64,000 nucleotides of DNA from Hylemonella gracilis ATCC 19624 (GTDB lineage: Bacteria > Pseudomonadota > Gammaproteobacteria > Burkholderiales > Burkholderiaceae_C). A program made the translations under genes and the position numbers. The notes under the pieces were generated by a model, which worked only from the letters and a program-made list of their open reading frames with translations, was not told the origin of the DNA and did no database searches. Shown one piece after another: positions 43,065 through 52,650 of this stretch. The stretch lies in the NCBI RefSeq assembly GCF_000211835.1, contig NZ_AEGR01000018.1, positions 1 to 64,000 of the forward strand. The letters are read 5' to 3'. Numbering within the stretch: position 1 is the first letter of the stretch; every line of letters starts with the position of its first letter.

Positions 43065-43754
43065 ATGACGATGAAAGACAAGAAACGACTGGCGGTGTTC
43101 GACCTCGACCACACGCTGCTGCCGCTGGACTCCGATTTTTCCTGGGGCCAGTTCACGACCCGCCTGGGCTGGACCGACCCGCACGAGTTCATCCGCCGCA
43201 ATGACGTCTTCTACGAGCAGTACAAGGCGGGCACGCTCAACATTCACGAGTACATCCGCTTCGCCACCGAGGCGGTCCGCCGGCAAGGACCCGCCCGCGC
43301 CTTGGCCGCGCGCGATCAGTACATGGAAGAAGTCATCGCCCCGGCCATCCTGCCGCAGGCCCTGGACTTGCTGCAGCGCCATCGGAGCGCCGGCGAGGAA
43401 TTGCTGATCATCACCGCCACCAATGAGTTCGTGACCGCGCCCATCGCCGAGCGCCTGGGGGTTCAGCATTTGATCGCCGTGGGACTGGAACGCGACTCGC
43501 AGGGGCCAGAGGGCTGGATCACTGGCGAGATCCGAGGCGTGCCATCCTTCCGAGAAGGCAAGGTCACCCGCTTCAACGACTGGCTGACCGAGCGCGGTCT
43601 GGCCCGCGAGGCGGTGGAGGTGACCTTCTACTCCGACTCCATCAATGACCTGCCCCTGATGGACAATGCCGACCATCCGGTGGCGACCAATCCCGACGAT
43701 CGGCTGCGCAATGTGGCGCGGACGCGGGGCTGGCCCATCCTTGAATTGTTCTGA
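43065..43754 (+). CDS. HAD-superfamily subfamily IB hydrolase (SerB-like phosphatase)
   Basis: A 229-residue phosphatase. Motif I is VFDLDHTLLPLDSD (nucleophile Asp plus Asp), motif II is in LLIITATNEF, motif III Lys in FREGKVTRFNDW and motif IV in FYSDSINDLPLMDNAD. Subfamily IB members include phosphoserine phosphatase and histidinol-phosphatase; in Burkholderiales a protein in this hda-pcnB setting is sometimes taken to supply histidinol-phosphatase, but that is uncertain. An internal ATG two codons later is an alternative start. Confidence 0.87.
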   Translation: MTMKDKKRLAVFDLDHTLLPLDSDFSWGQFTTRLGWTDPHEFIRRNDVFYEQYKAGTLNIHEYIRFATEAVRRQGPARALAARDQYMEEVIAPAILPQALDLLQRHRSAGEELLIITATNEFVTAPIAERLGVQHLIAVGLERDSQGPEGWITGEIRGVPSFREGKVTRFNDWLTERGLAREAVEVTFYSDSINDLPLMDNADHPVATNPDDRLRNVARTRGWPILELF

Positions 43755-43758
43755 CCGC

Positions 43759-45474
43759 ATGATCAAAAAACTCATCGACAAGCTCCTGGGCCGTGGCGAC
43801 GCCAAGTCCACGGTCCCCGCGGCTTCGAAAAAGGCGGCGGCCAAGGAGGCGCGTGGCGCCACGGGCGCGCCCAGGCCTGATTTCGGCAAGCGCCACGAGA
43901 TTCCCTATGCCAAGCACGGCATCGACCCCGACCTCGTCGACAAGCGCGCCCTGGACGTCGTGCGCACCCTGCAGGACGCGGGCCACGAGGCCTACATCGT
44001 GGGCGGCGCGGTGCGCGACCTGCTGCTGGGCCTGCGCCCGAAGGATTTCGATGTGGCCACCGATGCCACGCCCGAGCAGGTGAAAGCCTTGTTCCGTCGC
44101 GCCTTCATCATCGGGCGGCGCTTTCGCATCGTGCACGTGGTCTATGGCCGTGGGCGCCAGGACAAGGGCCTGAGCGAGGTGATCGAGGTCTCGACCTTCC
44201 GCGCCTACCTCGACAATGCCGCCGCCGAGCAGGTCAAGGGCAATGAGCGCACCAGCAAGAGTGAGCTCGCCGGCATGAAGCACGCGGTGGATTCCTCCGG
44301 CCGCGTGCTGCGCGACAACGTGTGGGGTCCGCAGGACGAGGACGCCACGCGGCGCGACTTCACCATCAACGCCATGTACTACGACCCCGAGACGGAGATC
44401 GTGGTGGACTACCACGGCGGTTTCAAGGACGCCAAGAAGCGCGTGCTGCGCATGATTGGCGACCCGGCCGCGCGTTACCGCGAAGACCCGGTACGCATCA
44501 TCCGGGCCGTGCGTTTCGCCGCCAAGCTTTCCGGGCTCGGCTTCAAGCTGGAGGCGGGCACCGGCCGGCCGCTGAAGGACATGCGCAGCCTGTTGGCCGA
44601 CGTGCCGCAAAGCCGCCTCTTCGACGAGATGCTCAAGCTGCTGCAGACCGGCCATGCGCTGGCCACGGTGGCGCAACTGGAAAAGCTGGGCCTGGCGCGC
44701 GGCATCTACCCCTTGCTGGACCTCGTCGTCGAGCGCGCGCAGCAGCCTTTCGTGCACGCTGCCCTGGAAGACACCGACCGCCGGGTGGGCGAGGGCAAAC
44801 CGGTGGCGCCGAGCTTCCTACTGGCGAGCGTGCTCTGGGCCGACGTGCACGACGGCTGGTCCGCGCGTCTGAAGCGTCAAGCCCCGCAGGCCGCCTTGCA
44901 AGACGCGATCGACGAGGTGTTCGACGCGCGCATCGGCGACGTGTCGGGCCGTGGCAAGTTGGGCGCGGACATGCGCGAAATTTGGTTGATGCAGCCGCGC
45001 TTCGACAAGCGCGTGGGCAGCAGTCCCTATGGACTGGTCGAGCAGCCGCGCTTTCGCGCCGGTTTCGATTTCATGCGCTTGCGCGCCGAAGTGGGCGAGG
45101 TGCCCGTCGAGTTGGCCGATTGGTGGGAAGCCTTCAGCACCGCCAGCGACGCCGAGCGCGACGACCTGATCGCGCAGGCCAGGTCGCAGCAGCAAAAGAA
45201 CTCCCAGGGCCGCGCCAGCGCCAAGTCGGCTGAGCCGCGCGGCGGCATGCGCCGCGCACCGCCGCCCGAAGGGACCTCGATCCCCGCGCGTCGGCACCCT
45301 GACGATGGGGACGACGACGAGGCGTCCGACGCAACGCCAGAAGGCGCTGCCTCCGACTTGGGGGATGCGGCCGACGCCACGGCTCCCGCGAAGAAGCGGC
45401 GCCGCCGCCGCAGGCGCCCCGCGGGTCGGCGCGAGGACGGCGGCCCTGATCCCGCCCCGGACGGCAGCGCGTGA
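43759..45474 (+). CDS. pcnB: Polynucleotide adenylyltransferase (poly(A) polymerase I)
   Basis: A 571-residue enzyme that adds 3' poly(A) tails to RNA and promotes decay. The nucleotidyltransferase core is visible ([32 protein letters not shown], in segments) with the DxD metal site DFDVATD, and [14 protein letters not shown] and [19 protein letters not shown]. Residues about 520-571 form a low-complexity tail: an acidic block ([10 protein letters not shown]) followed by a run of seven Arg ([16 protein letters not shown]). The ATG at 43759 lies four bases after the previous gene. The last codons overlap folK. Confidence 0.95.
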   Translation: MIKKLIDKLLGRGDAKSTVPAASKKAAAKEARGATGAPRPDFGKRHEIPYAKHGIDPDLVDKRALDVVRTLQDAGHEAYIVGGAVRDLLLGLRPKDFDVATDATPEQVKALFRRAFIIGRRFRIVHVVYGRGRQDKGLSEVIEVSTFRAYLDNAAAEQVKGNERTSKSELAGMKHAVDSSGRVLRDNVWGPQDEDATRRDFTINAMYYDPETEIVVDYHGGFKDAKKRVLRMIGDPAARYREDPVRIIRAVRFAAKLSGLGFKLEAGTGRPLKDMRSLLADVPQSRLFDEMLKLLQTGHALATVAQLEKLGLARGIYPLLDLVVERAQQPFVHAALEDTDRRVGEGKPVAPSFLLASVLWADVHDGWSARLKRQAPQAALQDAIDEVFDARIGDVSGRGKLGADMREIWLMQPRFDKRVGSSPYGLVEQPRFRAGFDFMRLRAEVGEVPVELADWWEAFSTASDAERDDLIAQARSQQQKNSQGRASAKSAEPRGGMRRAPPPEGTSIPARRHPDDGDDDEASDATPEGAASDLGDAADATAPAKKRRRRRRRPAGRREDGGPDPAPDGSA

Positions 45475-45944
45475 ACGCTGGGCCGGCGCACACCGCCTAC
45501 GTTGGCGTGGGCGCCAATCTGGGCGACGCCCGTCAGACAGTGCAAGAGGCCTTGGCCCAGCTGGATCAACTGCCCGCCACCCGCGTGGTGCGGGCTTCCT
45601 CCCTCTACCGCAGCGCTCCGGTCGACGCGCAGGGGCCGGATTTCTGGAACGCCGTGGCCCGGCTCGACACGGCCCTGGCGCCGCTAGAACTGCTGGCCGA
45701 GCTGCAGCGGCTGGAACAGGCCGCGGGCCGGCAGCGCCCCTACCGCAACGCACCGCGCACCTTGGACCTGGATCTGCTGATGTACGGCACGCTGCGGCAG
45801 GACGATCCGGTGCTGACCTTGCCGCACCCGCGCATGCACGAACGCGCCTTTGTGCTGCTGCCCTTGGCCGAAATCGCGCCCGAGAGGGTCGATGCCGGTC
45901 AACTGGCCCGGGTCGCGGACCAGCGCATCGAGCGCTGGGCCTGA
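45471..45944 (+). CDS. folK: HPPK, 2-amino-4-hydroxy-6-hydroxymethyldihydropteridine pyrophosphokinase
   Basis: A 157-residue folate-synthesis enzyme that transfers pyrophosphate from ATP to the pterin. Family motifs are [53 protein letters not shown] (metal-binding DLDLL) and [18 protein letters not shown]. It starts with GTG at 45471, overlapping the pcnB stop by four bases (GTGA), which indicates translational coupling. The pcnB-folK pair is usual in betaproteobacteria. Confidence 0.95.
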   Translation: MNAGPAHTAYVGVGANLGDARQTVQEALAQLDQLPATRVVRASSLYRSAPVDAQGPDFWNAVARLDTALAPLELLAELQRLEQAAGRQRPYRNAPRTLDLDLLMYGTLRQDDPVLTLPHPRMHERAFVLLPLAEIAPERVDAGQLARVADQRIERWA

Positions 45945-46112
45945 ACTTTCGCACACCGCAGGCGCCTGACACCCCGGTTTGTAACGGTTGCGATACACAT
46001 GCGGTGCAAAATTGGGACCATGGGGGGCGCTCTCGGCGCGCACATCACTATTTAGGATTGCCCAAGCCAGCGTGGCCTCATCGGAGGTCACGTTTCACGC
46101 AGGAGCTGTTGG

Positions 46113-47774
46113 ATGAATTTCAAGAACATGCAGGTCGCCACCAAACTCTGGGTCAGCGTGGCGGTGACAATCGTGACCTTGTTGGCCCTCGTGTCCTTCG
46201 CGGCGGTGCGCTCGGCGCGCCTGCAGGCCGAGAGCGATGCCATGCAAAAAGCGCTGAACGAGCGCGGACGCGCCGCCAGTGCCTGGGCCGGCTTGACCGA
46301 AGCCAATGCCGTGCGGACCGTGGCCATGATCCAGACCTTCGACCCCAGCGTGGAGGAGCGCCTCTCCAAGGAGATCAAGGCCACATCGGAGCGCATTTCC
46401 CAGATCGAGAAGGTCATCGAAAGCGCTTCCCTCAGCACCGAGGAGAAGGCGCAGACTGACAGGATCATGGCCTTGCGCGCAGCCGTGCTGAAGGCACGCG
46501 AGGCCACCTTCGCCGCCAAGACCGGCGGGGACAGCTACGGGGCGCAGACCCTGCTGGATCAGCAGTACGTGCCCGCCGTCCAGAGCTACGTGGCGGCCTT
46601 GCGGGAGATGGTTGACGTCGAGCAACGGGCCGAACTCGCTTATGCCGAGGAAGTGAGCGCGTCGCGCGCCCTGACCCTCAAGATCGCGGGCGGGTTCATC
46701 GTGCTCTTCATCGTGCTCGTGCTGGTCGGCGCGGCCTGGCTGATCCGCTCCATCCGCCAGCCGCTTGAGGAAGCCAATGCCTTGGCCGCGCGCATCGCCG
46801 AGGGCGACCTCAGCACGCACATCAACGTGACGCGGGGCGACGAGTTTGGCAAGCTGATGCGCTCGCTGGCGCGCATGAACGAATCGCTGGCCAACATGGT
46901 CAGGCAGGTGCGCCAGAGCAGCGAGAGCATCAGCAGCGCCAGCGCCGAGATCGCCAACGGCAACAACGACCTGTCCATGCGGACCGAGCAGACCTCGACC
47001 GATTTGCAATCCACGGCCTCGGCCATGGCCCAGCTCACCAGCAATGTCCAGCACAGCGCGGACAACGCGCGCCAGGCGTCCTCGCTGGCCGCGCGGGCCT
47101 CCACCGTCGCCGAAAAGGGCGGCGCCGTGGTGCATGAGGTGGTCAGCACCATGGACGAGATCAACGCCAGCAGCCGGCGCATCAACGACATCATTGGCGT
47201 CATTGACGGCATCGCCTTCCAGACCAACATCCTCGCGCTGAATGCCGCGGTGGAAGCCGCGCGGGCGGGCGAGCAGGGCCGGGGCTTCGCGGTGGTGGCC
47301 GGCGAAGTCCGCAGCCTGGCCGGGCGCAGCGCGGAAGCCGCCAAGGAGATCAAGGCGCTGATTGGTGCTTCCGTGGAGCGCGTCGACGCCGGCGCGCGCC
47401 TGGTGGCTCAGGCGGGCGACACCATGAACGAAATCGTGCAGTCGGTGCGCAGCGTGACGGACGTGATCGGCGAGATCACCGCGGCGGCCAACGACCAGAG
47501 CGCGGGCATCGCCCAGGTGAATTCGGCCATCACCAACCTCGACCAGATGACGCAGCAGAACGCCGCGCTGGTCGAGGAAAGCGCCGCCGCCGCCCACAGC
47601 ATGCACGAGCAAGCAGGGCAACTGGCCCGCGCGGTGGCGGTGTTCAAGTTGACGGGGGCGGGGTCAACCCAGGCCGCCCTGCCGGCGGTTGATCGCTCCG
47701 GCGGCCACCCAGGGGCGTTGCCTCCCGCGGCCAGACTGCCGGTGCTGCAAGCGCGCGTCGGGTCGTCTGTCTGA
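46113..47774 (+). CDS. Methyl-accepting chemotaxis protein
   Basis: A 553-residue transmembrane chemoreceptor: membrane segment 1 about 10-32, periplasmic four-helix domain about 33-190, membrane segment 2 about 190-214, HAMP about 215-268, and the signalling hairpin with tip [39 protein letters not shown]. The tail after [14 protein letters not shown] is about 40 residues of Pro/Ala-rich linker with no NWETF-like pentapeptide. It is similar in class to the receptor at 10485-12029 but differs in the ligand domain. It appears to be monocistronic. Confidence 0.93.
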   Translation: MNFKNMQVATKLWVSVAVTIVTLLALVSFAAVRSARLQAESDAMQKALNERGRAASAWAGLTEANAVRTVAMIQTFDPSVEERLSKEIKATSERISQIEKVIESASLSTEEKAQTDRIMALRAAVLKAREATFAAKTGGDSYGAQTLLDQQYVPAVQSYVAALREMVDVEQRAELAYAEEVSASRALTLKIAGGFIVLFIVLVLVGAAWLIRSIRQPLEEANALAARIAEGDLSTHINVTRGDEFGKLMRSLARMNESLANMVRQVRQSSESISSASAEIANGNNDLSMRTEQTSTDLQSTASAMAQLTSNVQHSADNARQASSLAARASTVAEKGGAVVHEVVSTMDEINASSRRINDIIGVIDGIAFQTNILALNAAVEAARAGEQGRGFAVVAGEVRSLAGRSAEAAKEIKALIGASVERVDAGARLVAQAGDTMNEIVQSVRSVTDVIGEITAAANDQSAGIAQVNSAITNLDQMTQQNAALVEESAAAAHSMHEQAGQLARAVAVFKLTGAGSTQAALPAVDRSGGHPGALPPAARLPVLQARVGSSV

Positions 47775-47812
47775 GGGGCGGCTGAGCCGCCCGGGGGCTC
47801 AGGCCTCAGGCC

Positions 47813-48280
47813 TCAGGCCAGCTCGGCGATCAGCTCGATCTCCACGCAGGCGCCCAGCGGAATCTGCGCCACGCCGAAGGCGCTGCGTGCGTGCGCGCCC
47901 TGGCTGCCAAAAATCTCCACGAACAGCTCGCTCGCGCCGTTGGTCACCAGGTGCTGCTCGGTGAAGTCTGGCGTGGAGTTGACCAGGGACATCACCTTGA
48001 CGATGCGCGCGACGCGGCTCAGGTCGCCGCCGTTGGCCTGGCAGGCGGCCTGCAAGGTGCCCAGCAGGTCGATGGCGATGGCGCGCGCGGCGGCCTTGCC
48101 TTCCTCGGTGCCCATGGTCTTGCCCAGTTGCCCGACCCAGGGTTTGCCATCTTTCTTGGCGATGTGGCCGCTCAGGAAGACCAGCTTGCCGGTTTGCACA
48201 TACGGCAGGTAGGCGGCGGCGGGAATTGCCAGGGGAGGGAGGGTGATGCCGAGTTGCTGCAGTTTGGCGGTGATGCTCAT
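47813..48280 (-). CDS. RidA family protein (reactive enamine/imine deaminase-like)
   Basis: A 155-residue YjgF/YER057c/UK114 protein. The family's trimer-active-site stretch ARSAFGVAQIPLGACVEIELIAEL at the C-terminus contains the Arg and the Cys/Glu expected for imine hydrolysis; LVFLSGHIAKKDGKPWVGQLGKT fills the N-terminal half. The longer length (155 versus about 128) puts it in the RidA paralogue group often seen with aromatic or amino-acid catabolism, so its substrate is uncertain. Confidence 0.88.
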   Translation of the reverse strand: MSITAKLQQLGITLPPLAIPAAAYLPYVQTGKLVFLSGHIAKKDGKPWVGQLGKTMGTEEGKAAARAIAIDLLGTLQAACQANGGDLSRVARIVKVMSLVNSTPDFTEQHLVTNGASELFVEIFGSQGAHARSAFGVAQIPLGACVEIELIAELA

Positions 48281-48443
48281 GGGACAAATCCGTGGGTGAG
48301 AAAAGACGGCTTGGAAAGACGTCCGGGATGCGAGGCTGGATTGTGCAAGATGCCTGCGCGGTCCAGCGCCGCGCTGCTAAATTTGCCCTGGAGACTGGCG
48401 GTGCGGCCGATTCCCGTCGACAATCGGGGGCCGCCCGTTCGCA

Positions 48444-49823
48444 GTGTTTCTTTGCCCGCTTTCCCCGTTTTTCTCGTTGTCCGTGCCGCTGTTGTCGTTC
48501 CTGTCGTACTCCAGTTTGCCCCCCCGGCCTGTGACGCCGCCGTGGCGGCTGGCCATCGCTGCTTGCCTCTGCGCCGCTGGGACACTCCAGGCGCAGGGCG
48601 TGGCTGGGGGAACACAGAAGCAGACAACCTCCACCCCCACCCCTATCCCCACCTCGATTCCTAGCCCCCACACGGCCTCCGCCTCGGTCGCGGGCACGGT
48701 CAGTGCGCCGCGCATCGCGCCGACCGTGCCGCTGCGGCGTTTGCCCTCCTGGGTGGATGGCAGTGGTCCCAGTTACGCCAAGCGCGCGGACGCGATGAAG
48801 CTGGCCGATGAGATCGCCGCCCAACATGGCTTGGACAAGACCTGGGTGCGCCGCCAGATCGCCCGGGTGCGCCAAGTGCCGCAGGCCATGGAGCGGGTGC
48901 TGCCGCCTTCTCCCGGCAGTCGGGCGCGCGACTGGCAGCAGTACCGCGGCAACTACCTGCAGGCCGACCGCATTGGTGCCGGGGTGGAGTTCTGGCGCAA
49001 GCACGAAGCCTTGCTCGCGCGCGCGCAGGCCCAGTACGGAGTGCCGGCAGAAATCATCGTCGGCATCCTCGGCGTCGAGACCTTTTACGGGCGCAACACG
49101 GGCAACTACCGCGTCATCGAGGCGCTGACCACCTTGTCGCTGGACTTCCCCGCGGCGCACCCCCGCGCCGCCGCCCGAACGGCCTTCTTCCGCGACGAGC
49201 TGGCGGCGTTTCTCAAGAAGTGCCATGCCGCCAAGCTGGACCCTTTCCAACTGCGCGGCAGCTTCGCGGGCGCTTTGGGCATTCCCCAGTTCATGCCTTC
49301 CAACTGGGCGCGCTACGGCGTTGATTTCGATGGGGACGGTCGGGTGGACCTGAGTGGCAGCGTGGCCGACGCGATTGGTTCGGTGGCCAACTACTTCAAG
49401 TCCTTCAACTGGAAACCCGGCATGCCCACGCATTACGCCGTCAGTTTCGACTACGCCTTGCTGGACCTTCCGCTCTTGCTGGCGCCGGACATCAAGCCCA
49501 CCTTTGCCGTCGAGCAGTTCACCGCCATGGGGGTCTTGCTGGGGCACGACGCACGCCAGCACGAGGGGCCTTTGGCCTTGGTCGAACTGCAGAACGGCGA
49601 CTACTCGCCCAGCTATGTGGCGGGCACCGAGAATTTCTACGCCGTGACCCGCTACAACTGGAGCAGCTACTACGCGCTGGCTGTGATCGAGCTGGGCGAG
49701 GCCGTCGGCCAGGCCATGGCGTCGAACCGTGTGCGGGGCCGGGAAAGTCCGGCCAGGGAAAGTCCGCTGAGGGAAAACGCGGCCCGCGAAGCCGCCAGCG
49801 AGGACAAATCCACCCGAATGTAG
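48444..49823 (+). CDS. mltB: Lytic murein transglycosylase B
   Basis: A 459-residue (from GTG 48444) cell-wall hydrolase that cleaves the MurNAc-GlcNAc bond to leave 1,6-anhydro-muropeptides. The catalytic Glu lies in IVGILGVETFYGRNTGNYRV, followed by FLKKCHAAKLDPFQLRGSFAGALGIPQFMPSNWARYGVDFDGDG (in segments). The N-terminus has a signal sequence best read from a second GTG at 48531 (WRLAIAACLCAAGTLQA), and I regard that as a possible true start. A Thr/Pro-rich stretch follows the signal. Unlike E. coli MltB, no lipobox is evident, so the protein may be soluble in the periplasm. Confidence 0.88.
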   Translation: MFLCPLSPFFSLSVPLLSFLSYSSLPPRPVTPPWRLAIAACLCAAGTLQAQGVAGGTQKQTTSTPTPIPTSIPSPHTASASVAGTVSAPRIAPTVPLRRLPSWVDGSGPSYAKRADAMKLADEIAAQHGLDKTWVRRQIARVRQVPQAMERVLPPSPGSRARDWQQYRGNYLQADRIGAGVEFWRKHEALLARAQAQYGVPAEIIVGILGVETFYGRNTGNYRVIEALTTLSLDFPAAHPRAAARTAFFRDELAAFLKKCHAAKLDPFQLRGSFAGALGIPQFMPSNWARYGVDFDGDGRVDLSGSVADAIGSVANYFKSFNWKPGMPTHYAVSFDYALLDLPLLLAPDIKPTFAVEQFTAMGVLLGHDARQHEGPLALVELQNGDYSPSYVAGTENFYAVTRYNWSSYYALAVIELGEAVGQAMASNRVRGRESPARESPLRENAAREAASEDKSTRM

Positions 49824-49868
49824 ACGCAAGCGGGGCATACGAATCCCGCCAGGGCTTGCCATGAAGAT

Positions 49869-49882
49869 TTGATTTGCATCAA
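49869..49882 (+). promoter_or_regulatory. FNR box upstream of ccoI
   Basis: TTGAT-TTGC-ATCAA fits the FNR consensus exactly. A -10-like TACGCT at 49905-49910 is centred 32 bases downstream of the box, as expected for a class II FNR-activated promoter with transcription starting near 49917. Confidence 0.7.
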
Positions 49883-49918
49883 ATCACTTTCATGCCGCGC
49901 CCCTTACGCTTGCCGTCC

Positions 49919-52438
49919 ATGACGTCAGCCTTTGCCGCCGAAGCTTCGCCTGCCGCGGCCTGTCCCCTGGATGCGTTCAACGCTTCCCACGCCTCGGCCG
50001 CTGCCGATGCCCCGCGCATCCCCGCTTCCCTTGAAAGTGCCGAGGGCGCCAACGCCCGCACCTTGGTGGACGACCCGCAGTTCTGGCCTGCCTTCGGGCG
50101 TGTCGTGTCCGGTGTCGTGTCCGATCAGTCGGGGAGCCCGGCGTCGCCGCACGGAGCAACCGCGCCTTTGTGGGAGTCTCGGCTCGCGATCGAGGGCATG
50201 TACTGCGCGGCCTGCGCGCTCAATGTGGAAGACGCCTTGCGCCGCTTGCCCGGCGTGGAGTCGGTGAGCGTCAGCGTGGGCAGCCAACGCGCGCAACTGC
50301 GGTGGCGCGAGGGCCTGGCCCGCCCGTCCCAGTGGCTGGAGGCGGTGCAGGACGCGGGCTACCGGGCCGTGCCCGCGCAGGATCTGTTCGCCAGCGAGCG
50401 CAGACGCCATGAATCGCGCGGCGCCTTGTGGCGCTGGCTGGTCGCGGGCTTTTGCATGATGCAAGTCATGATGTACGCGTGGCCCGCCTACGTGGCGGGA
50501 CCGGGCGACGCCGCGGGAGGGCTCACCGGCGAGCAGGAGCAGCTGCTGCGCTGGGCCAGTTGGGTGCTCACCCTGCCGGTCATGCTGTTTTGCTGCGGCC
50601 CCTTTTTCTCCGCCGCCTGGCATGACTTGACCAGCGGCTTGCGCCAGGGCCGTCTCAGCGCGCGCATCGGCATGGACGTGCCCGTGGCCCTGGGCATGGC
50701 CATCACCTTCGTGGTCAGCACCCTGGGCACGTTCGAGCCTCAGGGCGTTTTCGGGCGGGAGGTTTATTTCGACTCGCTCACCATGTTCGTCTGTTTCCTG
50801 CTCACCGGGCGCTGGCTGGAGCTGCGCTTGCGCAACCGCACGGCCGGCGCCTTGGACGCGCTCATGAACCGCCTGCCCGAAAGCGTGTTGCGCCAGACGC
50901 CCGATGCGCTGCCCCCTGGCGGGCAGGCTCGCTACGAGCGCGTGGCCTTGCACCGCGTTCGAGTGGGCGATGTGCTGCGCGTGTTGCCGGGCGAGGCATT
51001 TCCCGCCGACGGCGTGTTGCTGGAGGGGCTGCCACGCAATGGCACGCAGGTGGACGAGGCCTTGCTGACGGGCGAGTCCCGCCCGCTCAAGCGTGGCGCG
51101 GGAGACGCCATCATCGCGGGCAGCCACAACCTCGCGGCGCCCGTGCTGATGCGGGTCGAGCGCCTGGGCCAGGACACCCGCTACGCGCAGATCGTGGCCC
51201 TGATGGAACAGGCCGAGGCCAGCCGACCGCGCATGGCCCAGCTGGTGGACCGTCTGGCGCGGCCCTTCCTGCTGATCGTGCTGCTCGCGGCCGCCGGGGC
51301 CGCCGCCTACTGGTGGCAGGCCGACGCGACGACGGGGCAGGGCGGCCCGGGGCATGCGCTGATGGTGGCCGTGGCCGTGCTCATCGTCACCTGCCCCTGC
51401 GCTCTCACCCTGGCCACGCCGGCCGCCTTGTTGGCGGCCGCGGGCAGGCTCGCGCGCCAGGGCGTGCTGGTGCGTCGCCTGTCCGCGCTGGAGGCATTGG
51501 CCAGTGTCGATACCGTCGTGTTCGACAAGACAGGCACCCTGACCAGCGATGCCCTGACCCTGCAGGCCGTGCGGACCCGAGAGGGCCTGACGCGCGGCCA
51601 GGCCTTGGCCTGGAGCGCGGCGCTGGCGCGCCAGTCCCTGCACCCGCTGTCGCGCGCTCTGGTGAAGGCCGCGGCCACGGTGGCCGGGGAGCCCTTGCAG
51701 GCCCAGAACGTGCAGGAGCTCAGCGGGCAAGGCCTCACGGCCACCGTGGACGGGCGGCCGCTGCGCCTGGGTTCACCCGCGCATTGCGGCGTGCCGGCCC
51801 AGGCCGTGTTCGGACCGCACGCCATGCTGGCGGACGAGCAGGGCTGGCTGGCCACTTTCGAATTCGGCGAGCAAATCCGCCCGGACGCGCGCACCACGAT
51901 CAACACGCTGCGCGCGCGGGGGCTGGAGGTGAGGGTGCTCTCCGGCGATGCGCCCGCGCCGGTGGCGCGGGTGGCGCACGAATTGGGCTTGGACCCCGCG
52001 CAGGCCCGGGGCGCCTGCGCACCGGACGACAAACTCGAGGTCTTGCGGCAGCTGCAGGCCCAGGGCCGCAAGGTCGCCGTGGTGGGGGATGGCCTGAACG
52101 ATGGCCCCGCGCTGGCGGGCGCGCAGGTGTCCTTCGCCTTCGGCCCTTCCGTGCCGCTGACCCGGGCCCGCGCTGACTTCGTCGTGCTCGGTGAACATTT
52201 GAGCAGCGTGGCCGAGGCCCAAGCCACCGCGCGGCGCACCTTGCGCGTCGTGCGGCAAAACATCGTCTGGGCCGTGGCCTACAACGCGGCCTGCATTCCC
52301 CTGGCCATCGCCGGACTGTTGCCGGCCTGGGCGGCGGGGTTGGGCATGGCGGCCAGTTCCCTGCTGGTGGTGCTCAACGCGCTGCGCCTCACGCGCCCGG
52401 CCCTGATCCCGCCTGCTCCCGCCTTGGAGGGCGTGTGA
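49919..52438 (+). CDS. ccoI: Cu(+)-exporting P-type ATPase of the cbb3 oxidase cluster
   Basis: An 839-residue P1B-type ATPase that pumps copper toward the periplasm for cbb3 oxidase assembly. The N-terminal metal-binding motif is C96-A-A-C99 (IEGMYCAACAL). The membrane CPC motif (TCPCALTLATPAAL), phosphorylation loop D536-K-T-G-T, TGES, HP (LHPLSRAL) and GDGLNDGP are all visible. Start choice is uncertain: 49892 is also in frame but lies upstream of the predicted FNR-dependent transcription start; neither has a Shine-Dalgarno. The gene overlaps ccoS by one base pair unit (TGATG). Confidence 0.9.
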   Translation: MTSAFAAEASPAAACPLDAFNASHASAAADAPRIPASLESAEGANARTLVDDPQFWPAFGRVVSGVVSDQSGSPASPHGATAPLWESRLAIEGMYCAACALNVEDALRRLPGVESVSVSVGSQRAQLRWREGLARPSQWLEAVQDAGYRAVPAQDLFASERRRHESRGALWRWLVAGFCMMQVMMYAWPAYVAGPGDAAGGLTGEQEQLLRWASWVLTLPVMLFCCGPFFSAAWHDLTSGLRQGRLSARIGMDVPVALGMAITFVVSTLGTFEPQGVFGREVYFDSLTMFVCFLLTGRWLELRLRNRTAGALDALMNRLPESVLRQTPDALPPGGQARYERVALHRVRVGDVLRVLPGEAFPADGVLLEGLPRNGTQVDEALLTGESRPLKRGAGDAIIAGSHNLAAPVLMRVERLGQDTRYAQIVALMEQAEASRPRMAQLVDRLARPFLLIVLLAAAGAAAYWWQADATTGQGGPGHALMVAVAVLIVTCPCALTLATPAALLAAAGRLARQGVLVRRLSALEALASVDTVVFDKTGTLTSDALTLQAVRTREGLTRGQALAWSAALARQSLHPLSRALVKAAATVAGEPLQAQNVQELSGQGLTATVDGRPLRLGSPAHCGVPAQAVFGPHAMLADEQGWLATFEFGEQIRPDARTTINTLRARGLEVRVLSGDAPAPVARVAHELGLDPAQARGACAPDDKLEVLRQLQAQGRKVAVVGDGLNDGPALAGAQVSFAFGPSVPLTRARADFVVLGEHLSSVAEAQATARRTLRVVRQNIVWAVAYNAACIPLAIAGLLPAWAAGLGMAASSLLVVLNALRLTRPALIPPAPALEGV

Positions 52439-52575
52439 TGGACATTCTTTATCTGTTGATTCCCCTGTCGGTCGCCTTGGTCTTTTTCATCCTGGGCGGC
52501 CTGTGGTGGGCGATCCAGCGCGGGCAGTTCGAGGATCTGGAAGCCGAGGGCGAGCGCATCTTGCGCGATGACTGA
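52438..52575 (+). CDS. ccoS: cbb3-type cytochrome oxidase assembly protein CcoS
   Basis: A 45-residue membrane protein starting MDILYLLIPLSVALVFF. One hydrophobic segment (about 4-25) is followed by the conserved WWAIQRGQFEDLEAEGERIL. CcoS is needed for heme and copper insertion into cbb3 oxidase. Its ATG overlaps the ccoI stop (TGATG), as in other cco clusters. Confidence 0.92.
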   Translation: MDILYLLIPLSVALVFFILGGLWWAIQRGQFEDLEAEGERILRDD

Positions 52576-52590
52576 CTGAATGCAGCCTGT

Positions 52591-52604
52591 TTGACATGCG
52601 TCAA
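52591..52604 (+). promoter_or_regulatory. FNR box upstream of ccoN
   Basis: TTGAC-ATGC-GTCAA differs from the FNR consensus by one base in each arm. A -10-like CAGACT sits at 52627-52632, the same distance from the box as in front of ccoI. The predicted transcript would begin just before the ccoN Shine-Dalgarno (GAGGTG at 52641-52646). Confidence 0.6.
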
Positions 52605-52650
52605 ACCGGCTGTTCGAGCAAGCAGGCAGACTGTGAAAAAGAGGTGAAAC

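Noticed and set aside
47799-49862. A 687-codon minus-strand frame across RidA and mltB
   Set aside because: It is out of frame with the real RidA gene and antisense to mltB, and shows no domain.
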